The notes under the pieces were generated by a model, which was not told the DNA's origin, ran no database searches, and was given only the letters and a program-made list of their open reading frames with translations. A stretch of DNA of 40,372 bases from a virus, in the IMG/VR virus record IMGVR_UViG_3300029983_000048, positions 1-40,372 of that record, one strand, 5' to 3'. The position numbers were made by a program, and so were the translations under genes. Numbering within the stretch: the stretch's first letter is position 1; each line of letters starts with the position of its first letter. Positions 15,348 through 22,798 of this stretch are shown here, piece after piece.

Positions 15348-15741
15348 TAGATATATAATAACACCATTTTTAAATAATTCTTTTGATTCTTCTATGAAAG
15401 AATTAATCAAATTTGTTGTTTCTGAATATAAATTAATATATGAATTATTTGATTTTGGTAATATTACATATAGTCTCTGTTGTATAGATAAAACTACAGT
15501 TGGCTCAAATTTTTCAAACATGAAAACACCTGATATAATTTATATTAGTGTTAATTTTATGAACGAAGGAAGTTGGACTAATTCAGGAGGGTTAATATAT
15601 TGCACAATAATATTAAATTTTCGCACCAAAATTGAAGTACGATGGGATACTTCACCTCGTGGGTATAATTATGAATATTTTAATATTACAAAACTTAGAA
15701 GATTAAAACTTGAAAAATTGAATGAAATAAATGAAATATAA
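15334..15741 (+). CDS. KL-tailed protein of unknown function
   Basis: A 135-residue protein with a helical N-terminal half and a strand-rich C-terminal half (GGLIYCTIILNFRTKIEVRW). The tail TKLRRLKLEKLNEINEI uses CTT, TTA and TTG for its leucines, a direct example of synonymous variation in the tail. The opposite-strand frame here is a shadow. Confidence 0.75.
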   Translation: MLKSDRYIITPFLNNSFDSSMKELIKFVVSEYKLIYELFDFGNITYSLCCIDKTTVGSNFSNMKTPDIIYISVNFMNEGSWTNSGGLIYCTIILNFRTKIEVRWDTSPRGYNYEYFNITKLRRLKLEKLNEINEI

Positions 15742-15982
15742 AATATATTGTATTAAAAATCGTGATAAACGTGATAAACCATGGAAATTTAAAAAAGGTA
15801 AGTTTTATACATCACATTACGATCCATATATTGAGCCTGATTTGAGGACATATAATATTTATCATGATGATTGTGGTTATGCAGTAATGCATATGCCTCA
15901 TGAAACATATATAAAATATTTTTTAAATATTAAAGAATTAAGAAAATTAAAATTAAATAAATTAAATGAAAGTTCTTTGTAA
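15731..15982 (+). CDS. Small KL-tailed protein
   Basis: An 83-residue Tyr/Lys/His-rich protein (MKYKIYCIKNRDKRDKPWKF...) with a strand-rich body (FKKGKFYTSHYDPYI), ending in the KL tail KELRKLKLNKLNESSL. It overlaps both neighbours by 11 and 17 nt. Function is unknown. Confidence 0.75.
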   Translation: MKYKIYCIKNRDKRDKPWKFKKGKFYTSHYDPYIEPDLRTYNIYHDDCGYAVMHMPHETYIKYFLNIKELRKLKLNKLNESSL

Positions 15983-16259
15983 AAAAACATATGATCTTGA
16001 TGGCGTGATAATTTTTATAAAAAATAATTGGTATCATATATTATCTAAATATGACACATATGATAAAAATAGTATAGTTGCCAGTGTTTTTGTTGAATCT
16101 AAGAAAAAATATGGCACTAGATTTTATAAATCTAATTATAAAAATAATTATAATTATGAAAATTTATCATTTGAAGAATATTTTTATTCAGCGCAAGAAT
16201 TAAGATATAAAAAATTAAAAAAATTAAAAAAATTAAAATTAAATGAACAAAATAACTAA
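15966..16259 (+). CDS. Barrel-like protein with extended KL tail
   Basis: A 97-residue protein opening MKVLCKKTYDLDGVIIFIKN, similar to the CKxTY element of other array proteins. The tail is longer than usual, with three KL steps (QELRYKKLKKLKKLKLNEQNN split over 16195-16256), as if the LKK unit had been repeated by slippage. Confidence 0.75.
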   Translation: MKVLCKKTYDLDGVIIFIKNNWYHILSKYDTYDKNSIVASVFVESKKKYGTRFYKSNYKNNYNYENLSFEEYFYSAQELRYKKLKKLKKLKLNEQNN

Positions 16260-16410
16260 TTGGATAAGATATTTAATAGGTATATTAATAGGCATGATAG
16301 GTGAATATTTATATAGGTCTGAATTTTATACATCGGCATTTACAGTTTTAATTTGTCTTGTATGGCTTATGTTAATTGATATCACAGACAATATTGGTAA
16401 TAAAAAATAA
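16243..16410 (+). CDS. Small two-helix membrane protein
   Basis: A 55-residue frame that starts inside the tail of the preceding gene. Two hydrophobic segments are visible (IRYLIGILIGMIGEYLY and FTVLICLVWLMLIDI). No KL tail. It is the last gene of the plus array before dnaK. Confidence 0.65.
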   Translation: MNKITNWIRYLIGILIGMIGEYLYRSEFYTSAFTVLICLVWLMLIDITDNIGNKK

Positions 16411-16541
16411 ACAAAACTGACAAAATGACATATAAAATATCGTGAAAATAAACGATAAAGTGTATTTATTGTGTTTTAAGACGATAAATAAAAATGGCAC
16501 AAAAATTGAAATAAAATAAAATAAAATAAAAAAGTAAAATT
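16411..16541 (+). promoter_or_regulatory. dnaK leader region with ACGATA repeats
   Basis: This gap holds TATCGT (16438-16443) facing ACGATA (16452-16457), a second ACGATA at 16481, and an AAAATA-type repeat run just before the start codon. No CIRCE heat-shock operator and no TAnnTTTG match was seen. It may hold the dnaK promoter, but no element is certain. Confidence 0.3.
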
Positions 16542-18407
16542 ATGGGAAAAATTATTGGAATAGACTTAGGATCGTATAATTCCGCTGTTTCTATTGTAGA
16601 GGGTGGACAGACTGTTATTATACCAAATTCAGAAGGATCGTTAACTACGCCTTCTATTGTTTCATTTGATAAAAAAACAGGTGAAATTAAAGTTGGAGAA
16701 AGTGCTAAACGCCAAGCAGCATTAAATCCAAAAAATACAATTTTTAATATTAAAAGATTAATGGGTCGTACATATGATGAAGTTAAACATCTTAAGCGTC
16801 CTTATGAAATTGTTAACAATAATGGTAAAGCTGCAGTTAAAGTAAATGACAGAATTTATTCGCCAGAAGAAATATCAGCTATGATTCTTCAAAAAATGAA
16901 AAAATCAGCTGAAGAATATTTAGGCCAAACTGTTGAAAAGGCAATTATTACAACTCCGGCTTATTTTAATAGTGATGAGAGAAAATCCACTCAAATTGCA
17001 GGAGAAATTGCTGGTTTTAAAGTTGAAAGAATTATTTCTGAGCCAACAGCTGCAGCATTAAATATTAAAGATAAAAAAGGTAAATTATATATGGTTGTTG
17101 ATTCTGGAGGTTGTACATCAGATTTTTCAGTAATTGATATAGAGGATGGATTATTCGAAGTAATATCAACAGATGGAAATTTAGATTTAGGTGGTAATTT
17201 AATAGATGATGCATTAGTAAATTATATTGCAGATGATTTTTTAAAGGATACTGGCACAGATTTGAGAAAAGATCCAATGGCACATCAAAGATTAATCGAA
17301 GCATCTGAAAAAGCTAAAATAGAATTATCAACTACTACACAAACAGAAATAAATTTACCTTATATTACAGTTGTAGATAATATTCCAAAACATTTGGTAA
17401 AAACTATAAATCAAGCAAAATTTAATCAATTGATTCAATTTTATATTGATGATACTATAAAATTAATAAAATCATCTATGAAAAAAGGTGATAAAAAAGT
17501 TACAGATATAGATAATATCGTTTTGGTTGGTGGTAGTACACGCATACCATATTTGGTAGAAAATATTGAAAAATATTTTGGTAAAAAATGTGATAAAAGT
17601 TTGAATCCAGATACTAGTATCGCATCTGGTGCTGCAATACAAGGGTCAGTAATTACAGGTGAAAATTCTGATATTTTATTATTAGATGTTTGTGCATTAA
17701 ATTTTTATATTGAAACTATGGGCGGAATTGCAACAAAAATGATAGAATCTAATACCACAATACCGACCAGCAAAACACAAATATTTAGTACTGCTGTAGA
17801 TTCACAACCAAGTGTTCAAATTAATGTGGCTACAGGTGAAAGAGAATTATTTAAAAATAATAAATTTTTAGGTACATTTAGTCTTGATGTTATGCCTGCG
17901 AGACGTGGTGTTCCACAAATTGAAGTAGAATTTAATATATCAGCAGATTCTATCTTAACTGTAAAGGCAACAGATAAAGGAACAGGAAAAGCAAATAATA
18001 TTAGAATTGAAGGAAGTTCAGCATTAACTAAAGATGAAATTGAAAGAATGAAAATGGAAGCAAAAGAAAACGCCGAATCAGATAGAATAGAAAAAGAAAA
18101 GATTGATAAATTAAATCAAGCAGATTCTTTAATTTTCCAAACAGAAAAACAAATTGAAGAATTTGGTGATAAATTAACTGATACCGATAAATCTGAATTA
18201 AATTCTGCTGTTGAAAAACTAAAAGAATCTCATAAAACACAAAACTTAATAGATATACAAAAGTATTCAAAAAATTTAAATGAGGTTTGGAATAAAATTT
18301 CCGCTAAGTTATATGAGAATAAAGAACCAAAAAATGAAACTCACGAAGCTAAGACTGATGATAAGTATGGTGAAGCTACAGATGTGGATTTTGAGGAAGT
18401 TAAATGA
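16542..18407 (+). CDS. dnaK: Hsp70 chaperone DnaK
   Basis: A 621-residue DnaK with ATPase domain (1-375), linker-type DILLLDVCAL, substrate-binding domain (ETMGGIATKMIESNTTIPTS, GERELFKNNKFLGTFSLD), helical lid and a typical EEVK-type end (DVDFEEVK). Conserved residues include the catalytic Lys in NIKRLMGR (about 71), Glu in SEPTAAA (about 167) and GGSTRIP. Two phosphate-binding motifs deviate: GTTNS is GSYNS (11-14) and DLGGGT is DSGGCT (187-192). It folds proteins with ATP and normally works with DnaJ and GrpE, which are not in this window. Phage-encoded Hsp70 is rare. It is monocistronic with its own terminator. Confidence 0.97.
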   Translation: MGKIIGIDLGSYNSAVSIVEGGQTVIIPNSEGSLTTPSIVSFDKKTGEIKVGESAKRQAALNPKNTIFNIKRLMGRTYDEVKHLKRPYEIVNNNGKAAVKVNDRIYSPEEISAMILQKMKKSAEEYLGQTVEKAIITTPAYFNSDERKSTQIAGEIAGFKVERIISEPTAAALNIKDKKGKLYMVVDSGGCTSDFSVIDIEDGLFEVISTDGNLDLGGNLIDDALVNYIADDFLKDTGTDLRKDPMAHQRLIEASEKAKIELSTTTQTEINLPYITVVDNIPKHLVKTINQAKFNQLIQFYIDDTIKLIKSSMKKGDKKVTDIDNIVLVGGSTRIPYLVENIEKYFGKKCDKSLNPDTSIASGAAIQGSVITGENSDILLLDVCALNFYIETMGGIATKMIESNTTIPTSKTQIFSTAVDSQPSVQINVATGERELFKNNKFLGTFSLDVMPARRGVPQIEVEFNISADSILTVKATDKGTGKANNIRIEGSSALTKDEIERMKMEAKENAESDRIEKEKIDKLNQADSLIFQTEKQIEEFGDKLTDTDKSELNSAVEKLKESHKTQNLIDIQKYSKNLNEVWNKISAKLYENKEPKNETHEAKTDDKYGEATDVDFEEVK

Positions 18408-18690
18408 AAAAAAGCCAGAAATTAATTCTGGCTTTTTTTATTGTGTGATTTTCAAATAATTCATTTAGTATATTTAATCTAAATGCTGCTTTGTATGCGC
18501 ATTTATTATTTTTAAAAAAATCACTTTTATTTATATATTTATCAGATTCTTTTTTAATATTTTCTTTTATCCAATATCCTTTTTTAACCTGTGTGACGGA
18601 ATACCCTTCATTTGAATGATAAGATAATTTGTCCAGTTTTTTAATTAATAAACTGGACAAATATATATATTTGCAGAAAATATATTTCAA
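18400..18690 (-). CDS. Probable fragment of a homing-endonuclease-type gene
   Basis: A 96-residue frame. The core KKGYWIKENIKKESDKYINK, then FFKNNKCAYKAAFRLNILNE, matches the short AYxxAxxxxxLDE-type DNA-binding repeat often found with phage HNH endonucleases. The first 25 codons run through the inverted repeat at 18628-18661 and look unnatural, so the original N-terminus may have been lost when the adjacent foreign DNA arrived. It also runs through the dnaK terminator. Probably a remnant. Confidence 0.4.
   Translation of the reverse strand: MKYIFCKYIYLSSLLIKKLDKLSYHSNEGYSVTQVKKGYWIKENIKKESDKYINKSDFFKNNKCAYKAAFRLNILNELFENHTIKKARINFWLFFI
18407..18440 (+). terminator. Terminator after dnaK
   Basis: GCCAGAA (18414-18420) pairs with TTCTGGC (18426-18432); the flanking A and T runs extend the stem. 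A T-run follows. It ends the dnaK transcript and may also act on the converging minus-strand frame. Confidence 0.9.
18628..18661. promoter_or_regulatory. Inverted repeat overlapping a promoter, possible operator
   Basis: TTTGTCCAGTTT (18628-18639) is the perfect complement of AAACTGGACAAA (18650-18661), with a 10-nt AT spacer. It ends 4 nt before a TATATTTG element and 28 nt before the AbiEi/DUF6088-like start. AbiEi-type antitoxins repress their own promoters at inverted repeats, so this may be the operator that came with the gene. No T-run follows, which argues against a terminator. Confidence 0.5.
18666..18673 (+). promoter_or_regulatory. Possible Bacteroidota-type -7 promoter element
   Basis: TATATTTG matches TAnnTTTG and lies 16 nt before the ATG of the truncated AbiEi/DUF6088-like gene, directly behind the inverted repeat. 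The arrangement operator, -7, short leader, gene is plausible for an autoregulated gene. Confidence 0.45.
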
Positions 18691-18827
18691 TGAAAGTAAC
18701 TGAATACATCGAATTTAAGATTGATAGACTTCCAAAGGGGTATGTATTCACCTATGATGATTTTATTACAGAGGTAAGCAAGAAGGAAGCAGTTATTAAA
18801 GCATTAAACCGCATGGTAGCCGGATAA
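18690..18827 (+). pseudogene. N-terminal fragment of a DUF6088/AbiEi-like antitoxin gene
   Basis: 45 codons encode MKVTEYIEFKIDRLPKGYVF, then TYDDFITEVSKKEAVIKALN and RMVAG, the winged-helix start of the DUF6088 / AbiEi-type antitoxins of Bacteroidota. The full proteins are several times longer. The reading ends at a TAA just where the sequence changes into helicase-coding DNA, so the gene is cut at about 18820. It probably entered from a host or mobile element. Confidence 0.7.
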
Positions 18828-19351
18828 CGGATTATTACCGGGATTTCGACAGGCACAAGGGCACGCAGTTTGTCTTTTCCGACCTCGGAACGTACCATCC
18901 CGGTCATTGGAATGTGTACAGCGAAATAAAACGTAAGTTGGTTGAAGACCACGGTATTCCGGCACACGAGGTGCGTTTTATACAGGAAGCCAAAACTGAA
19001 AACGCCCGTAAAACGATGATTGCCGGGATGAATGATGGGAAAATACGTGTACTTTTTGGTAGTACCGAAATGCTTGGAACCGGCATTAATGCCCAGAAAC
19101 GGTGTGTTGCTATTCATCACCTCGATTGCCCATGGCGACCGTCCGACCTGGAACAGCGTGATGGTCGCGGTATCCGGAAAGGTAACGAGGTTGCCAAACT
19201 CTATGCAAACAACAAAGTCTATGTTATCCTGTATGCGGTCGAAAAATCGCTCGATGCCTACAAATTTGGGTTACTGCATAACAAGCAACTCTTTATCCGG
19301 CAACTCAAAACCAATTCGCTTGGTTGTCGCCACATTAATAAAACCAACTAA
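18828..19351 (+). pseudogene. Internal fragment of a SNF2-type helicase/methylase gene
   Basis: The frame reads DYYRDFDRHKGTQFVFSDLG, then NVYSEIKRKLVEDHGIPAHE, VLFGSTEMLGTGINAQKR, HHLDCPWRPSDLEQRDGRG and EKSLDAYKFGLLHNKQLFI. This is the C-terminal helicase lobe (motifs V and VI) of the very large SNF2-helicase/N6-methylase proteins on Bacteroidota conjugative elements. About 170 of well over 1,000 residues remain, with no start. Base composition differs sharply: 32 of 60 bases are G or C at 19081-19140 against 7 of 60 at 19441-19500. The last residues after about 19325 are already phage-like DNA. Confidence 0.8.
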
Positions 19352-19472
19352 AAGGAAAAGAATTCTTAAAGATGCAACAGAGGCTAATGGTATAAATATG
19401 AGTATGCTAAAAAATTCACCAACATTTATCGAAATATTGGATAATTTTAATAAAATTATGAATTTTTTATGA
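19334..19472 (+). pseudogene. 3' remnant of a disrupted phage gene
   Basis: Right after the GC-rich piece, an AT-rich frame reads KPTKRKRILKDATEANGINM and ends in NFNKIMNFL. It has no own start near the junction apart from an ATG at 19399, and overlaps the next gene by 4 nt as an intact operon gene would. It is probably the end of a phage gene whose front was replaced by the insertion. Confidence 0.45.
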
Positions 19473-19696
19473 AATTAATAAGTCAAACAATTATACAAGA
19501 TAATATTGATATCAAATCTATTAAGTTGGAATCAGTAGGAATTATGAGACTTTATTCAACATATAAGGGAAAATATTCAGAATATTTTAAAAGATATGAA
19601 TATCAAAAACTTCCAGGTGATAAAAAATCGTCTATAGAAAAATGTAAATCAATATTGGATATATTAAATAAAATATCAAGAAATCAAACCTCTTAA
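19469..19696 (+). CDS. Small protein of unknown function
   Basis: A 75-residue Lys/Ile/Ser-rich protein (MKLISQTIIQDNIDIKSIKL...) with a Tyr-rich centre (YSTYKGKYSEYFKRYEY). The start overlaps the preceding remnant by ATGA. No KL tail. It ends at a terminator. No family recognised. Confidence 0.65.
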   Translation: MKLISQTIIQDNIDIKSIKLESVGIMRLYSTYKGKYSEYFKRYEYQKLPGDKKSSIEKCKSILDILNKISRNQTS

Positions 19697-19712
19697 TTGA
19701 GGTTTTTTTTAT
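19686..19712 (+). terminator. Rho-independent terminator
   Basis: AAACCTC (19686-19692) pairs with GAGGTTT (19699-19705) around a 6-nt loop, followed by a T-run. The stem overlaps the last codons of the gene at 19469. Confidence 0.85.
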
Positions 19713-19747
19713 TTTAAACAAATTGTATTCGAATTAATATATAAAAT

Positions 19748-20044
19748 ATGTCGTCACACTGGAATTATAGAATATTAGCAAAAAGAACTCCTGGTGAAAT
19801 TCAATATGGTTTATATGAAGTTCATTATGAGAAGGATATTCCTATTGCTTGTACTGAAAATAATATTGCACCTGTAACATTTAGTAGTGATATTGAAGAT
19901 CCAATTGAATCTTTAATATGGAAGATAGATGCTATGAAATTAGCTTGCTCAAAAAAAATATTAGATTATGATAAATTTCCACAAGAATATTTACCATATT
20001 ATAGGAAAAAGAAATTATTAGCTATTGAAGAACTTATTAAATAA
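19748..20044 (+). CDS. Conserved phage-type protein
   Basis: A 98-residue protein: SSHWNYRILAKRTPGEIQYG, then LYEVHYEKD, IAPVTF and a final helix. The WNYRxxxK...GLYEVYY-type pattern is one I associate with small phage proteins of unknown function. The end (YYRKKKLLAIEELIK) is a weak KL-tail variant. Confidence 0.8.
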   Translation: MSSHWNYRILAKRTPGEIQYGLYEVHYEKDIPIACTENNIAPVTFSSDIEDPIESLIWKIDAMKLACSKKILDYDKFPQEYLPYYRKKKLLAIEELIK

Positions 20045-20270
20045 AATTTTTGGTATTTCACAAAGAGCAATAGGTAACGTTGATGATAAAGGAAATGTGG
20101 GCATTACAGAAATTATATCTTATGATATAGTTGCAAATCCACATTTTTCTAATGCTAGAATAGATTTTTCTGAAATAAATGAATTAAATAAGCAAATTCA
20201 AACAGAAATAAAAAGGCAAGAGTTACTAAAAACTCGTAAAGAAAAAATTCAAAAATTAAATAATATTTAG
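20025..20270 (+). CDS. KL-tailed protein resembling the end of a prohead protease
   Basis: An 81-residue frame with no ATG; the only usual start is TTG at 20025. The segment GISQRAIGNVDDKGNVGITE, then SYDIVANPHFSNARI, resembles the strand region after the catalytic Ser in T4-type (S80) prohead proteases, which read like SSRAVGxV...TxDIVxxPSF. The catalytic His and Ser part is missing. The end LLKTRKEKIQKLNNI is a KL tail. It may be a duplicated protease fragment or an unrelated small protein. Confidence 0.5.
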   Translation: MKNLLNKIFGISQRAIGNVDDKGNVGITEIISYDIVANPHFSNARIDFSEINELNKQIQTEIKRQELLKTRKEKIQKLNNI

Positions 20271-20293
20271 TTTTTTATTTAATTTTATTTTTA

Positions 20294-20301
20294 TATCTTT
20301 G
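20294..20301 (+). promoter_or_regulatory. Bacteroidota-type -7 promoter element (TATCTTTG)
   Basis: TATCTTTG followed by TG lies 16 nt before the ATG of the gene at 20317, in a 46-nt gap. The same octamer occurs before the genes at 27090 and 29335, which makes a real promoter more likely than chance. Confidence 0.6.
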
Positions 20302-20316
20302 TGAAAATGGTATATT

Positions 20317-20823
20317 ATGGCAAAAAGTAAGGTGTTGGAACGGTTATTGAAAGAATTGACTCCAGAAAAATTGGAGAAAATGAAGCAAAAACGTCTTGAA
20401 GAAAAAAATAAATTGACAACCGAATACCAATTTGGATATTATGTTGGTGAAAATATTGTTAATCGCTATCTTCCTACATTGAGTGTTGAATCAGGAACAA
20501 GAACTCAAATTGAAGTTTCTGAAGAAGATTCAAATGAATATAATAGGATTGAAAAGGAATGGTCCAATAAGTATCAAAACAACAAATCTTCTGATGTTGA
20601 GTGGAATGATTATCAGAAATATAGAGAAAATTTAAATAAAAAATATCTTCCAAATCCTTTAATTTGTCATATAAGTCCATTAAATATAGAAGAATTTAAA
20701 AAAGGTCTAATTTGGTCATTGTATGATTCAGACCATTGCAGCTATAATCTTGATCCAGATAAAATTAAGATTTATGATGATGAAAATCTTTACTTTACAA
20801 TTATTGAATTTGAATTAAATTAA
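20317..20823 (+). CDS. Charged protein of unknown function
   Basis: A 168-residue protein with a basic helical start (SKVLERLLKELTPEKLEKMK) and an acidic second half with several Trp and Tyr. No motif recognised and no KL tail. It is the first gene after a TATCTTTG promoter, with a leader of about 10 nt. Confidence 0.8.
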   Translation: MAKSKVLERLLKELTPEKLEKMKQKRLEEKNKLTTEYQFGYYVGENIVNRYLPTLSVESGTRTQIEVSEEDSNEYNRIEKEWSNKYQNNKSSDVEWNDYQKYRENLNKKYLPNPLICHISPLNIEEFKKGLIWSLYDSDHCSYNLDPDKIKIYDDENLYFTIIEFELN

Positions 20824-20833
20824 AATTTAAAAT

Positions 20834-21187
20834 ATGGAATTACTTAAAAAAGGAGACAAAATGTACCTTAGAGGTTCAATGTCAATTAGTCATGGCTCAG
20901 ACGATGTTGCAGGTGGCTTAGCAACTATTAAGAAAATTAAAATTGATGAAAGATTAGGCGCTGATCATTTCAATGGAATATTTGTAGAATTTGAAGAAGT
21001 TCCTGGGCACTCTTATAATTATAAGAGTTTAATGTCAGAACAAGATAAACTTGCAGAACAATATGAGGGTAAAGTTGCTCATCCAGATCCTGATATTGAC
21101 ACACCTTGGATTGAAGAAGGTGATTGGGTTGGCGGTATTGGTGGCATTTCTGGCGGCGGAATTTATCATGGCCCAGATATTTGGTAA
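20834..21187 (+). CDS. Conserved phage protein with GSDDVAGGLA motif
   Basis: A 117-residue protein. LKKGDKMYLRGSMSISHGSD, then DVAGGLATIKKI, GIFVEFEEVPGHSYNY and the acidic HPDPDIDTPWIEEGDW mark a protein type I associate with diverse tailed phages, with no assigned function. The start has the GD barrel opening. The C-terminus is Gly-rich (GGIGGISGGGIYHG). No KL tail. Confidence 0.8.
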   Translation: MELLKKGDKMYLRGSMSISHGSDDVAGGLATIKKIKIDERLGADHFNGIFVEFEEVPGHSYNYKSLMSEQDKLAEQYEGKVAHPDPDIDTPWIEEGDWVGGIGGISGGGIYHGPDIW

Positions 21188-21369
21188 TGAAAAATCATAA
21201 ATGGAAATATGATCCTAATATTGGGGAGACAGTCTGTATAAATTGTGGAATTGCTAAAATGAAAAATAAATGGACTGGTGAGGTTATTTATGTTGATTTT
21301 ACAAAAGATTCATATTTTCAATGTAGAATCAAGACGGAAAGACCTGAATGTATAAAAATTGACAAATGA
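21187..21369 (+). CDS. Small CxxC protein
   Basis: The frame is open further upstream, but the ATG at 21187 forms a one-base TAATG overlap with the preceding stop, so the protein has 60 residues. It has one CxxC (CINCGIAK) with later Cys residues (QCRI, PECI) that could complete a zinc site. Function is unknown. Confidence 0.65.
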   Translation: MKNHKWKYDPNIGETVCINCGIAKMKNKWTGEVIYVDFTKDSYFQCRIKTERPECIKIDK

Positions 21370-21785
21370 AATGTAATGTAGAAAAAATAAATGCATTTTT
21401 TAATGATGATAAATTTGATAAAGAAATTAAAGATTTCGTAATTAATTTATTCATTCATTTTTTTAAAGAAGAATCGCGATACTCTTTAGAGCCAATTCAA
21501 ATAAAATTTTTATTTTTAAGTTTAAATTTTTTTAAAGAGGAAAAAGATGATTTTGATAACTATTATGAAGACGGATTTTATGTTATTGATTTCTATACAT
21601 TATCATTATTAAATATAGTATTTAAAAAAGAAATAATAAAATTATTTGAAAGTCATTTAAAAAATGGTGATACAAATGATTTTTTTGAAGATTTTATGAT
21701 AAATGATTTAAAAATTTTAGTTCCTTATGATAAATGGGAAAAAACTAATAGAAAAAATAAATTAAATAATATAAATAAATTATGA
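21366..21785 (+). CDS. Helical protein with KL tail
   Basis: A 139-residue, mainly helical protein rich in Phe, Asp and Lys. It ends in NRKNKLNNINKL, a KL tail. A 4-nt overlap exists on both sides. No known domain. Confidence 0.75.
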   Translation: MKCNVEKINAFFNDDKFDKEIKDFVINLFIHFFKEESRYSLEPIQIKFLFLSLNFFKEEKDDFDNYYEDGFYVIDFYTLSLLNIVFKKEIIKLFESHLKNGDTNDFFEDFMINDLKILVPYDKWEKTNRKNKLNNINKL

Positions 21786-22216
21786 GTACAAGTTATGATT
21801 CAGGTGTAATATTAGGTGTTAAATTATTTGAAATTGGTGTTGAAATTGAAAACATTTCAATACCGTATGTCGTTCATAATAGAAAAGGTATACCAACAGG
21901 TATTATTGATCATGATAAATCAGTAAAAATTACATTTCAAGGAAAAGAATCTATTGAAAAAAAGGTATATTCTGAAGTTATTGAAGAACTTATAAATGTT
22001 AAAAAGCCATTAATTTTTCAAAATATTAGCTATGATGAATGTGATATTGACAATATTATTATTGGTATTAATATTGTAAATCGTGAATACGACGATTGGA
22101 ATATTGTAAAAGAAATTAGCATTGATGATAAAGTTGATTTTGTTAAAGCAGAATTAAAAAATCAGTTTGGAGTTGATGTTGAGCCAAAATTATATTATTA
22201 TTTTCAAGTTAGTTAA
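21782..22216 (+). CDS. Protein of unknown function
   Basis: A 144-residue, strand-rich protein (SGVILGVKLFEIGVEIENIS...). The opening YDSGVILGVKL and the late motif KAELKNQFGVDVEPKLYYYF suggest a compact alpha/beta domain. No KL tail and no known motif. Confidence 0.75.
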   Translation: MSTSYDSGVILGVKLFEIGVEIENISIPYVVHNRKGIPTGIIDHDKSVKITFQGKESIEKKVYSEVIEELINVKKPLIFQNISYDECDIDNIIIGINIVNREYDDWNIVKEISIDDKVDFVKAELKNQFGVDVEPKLYYYFQVS

Positions 22217-22236
22217 ATTACAAATAATTAAAAACC

Positions 22237-22527
22237 ATGACATTTATAGGTAAAAGATATTTTAAAAGTAGAGTAAAATTTTTTGGCATATTGAGCTATA
22301 TATCACTTATTTTAAGTTTTATATTTTTAATATTTGCACTTAATGAATCCTTAACTGAAAGTAAAATTACTACGAATCTACACATATTTTTATTTGCATT
22401 TTTAATATGTCTTGCATTATATGGAATTTGTGCAGTAAAATCATTACAATTTTTGAAACCAAGATTAGATTATTTATCAAAAATTAAAGAGAATAGAATA
22501 AAATTGCATAAAAATGAGTTACGATAG
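22237..22527 (+). CDS. Two-helix membrane protein
   Basis: A 96-residue protein with two transmembrane segments (ILSYISLILSFIFLIFAL and LHIFLFAFLICLALYGI) and basic ends. The C-terminus (LSKIKENRIKLHKNELR) is only a weak relative of the KL tail. It overlaps the next gene by 14 nt. Confidence 0.75.
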   Translation: MTFIGKRYFKSRVKFFGILSYISLILSFIFLIFALNESLTESKITTNLHIFLFAFLICLALYGICAVKSLQFLKPRLDYLSKIKENRIKLHKNELR

Positions 22528-22798
22528 TTATTTTTCTGATAAGTACGATAGTTTTTGTGAGTGTGTAATTGATGGTGTTAGACAACCATATGATGCTTGT
22601 AGTTCTGGGTTATTAACAGATGCAATATCTTATTATAAAAATTTTGACTATATAGGTTCAAACGACGGAATTATTTATATTAATGGTGTTCTAAATGATT
22701 TTAAGACAAAGCATTATTTTTTTATTTATAAGTCTTTAAAAAAAATAAGATTAAAAAAATTAGAAAAAATAAAAAAATTATCAAATGATATTTTATAA
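22514..22798 (+). CDS. Small KL-tailed protein
   Basis: A 94-residue protein (MSYDSYFSDKYDSFCECVID...) with a Cys-containing N-terminal half and a Tyr/Gly-rich centre. The end KKIRLKKLEKIKKLSNDIL is an extended KL tail. It overlaps both neighbours by 14 nt. Confidence 0.75.
   Translation: MSYDSYFSDKYDSFCECVIDGVRQPYDACSSGLLTDAISYYKNFDYIGSNDGIIYINGVLNDFKTKHYFFIYKSLKKIRLKKLEKIKKLSNDIL

Noticed and set aside
18752-19120. Minus-strand frames across the GC-rich insert
   Set aside because: The plus strand carries recognisable helicase motifs over the same bases, so the minus frames are shadows.
19032-19334. Plus-strand frame starting inside the helicase fragment
   Set aside because: It is out of frame with the helicase motifs; only its AT-rich end after about 19334 looks like real (remnant) coding.
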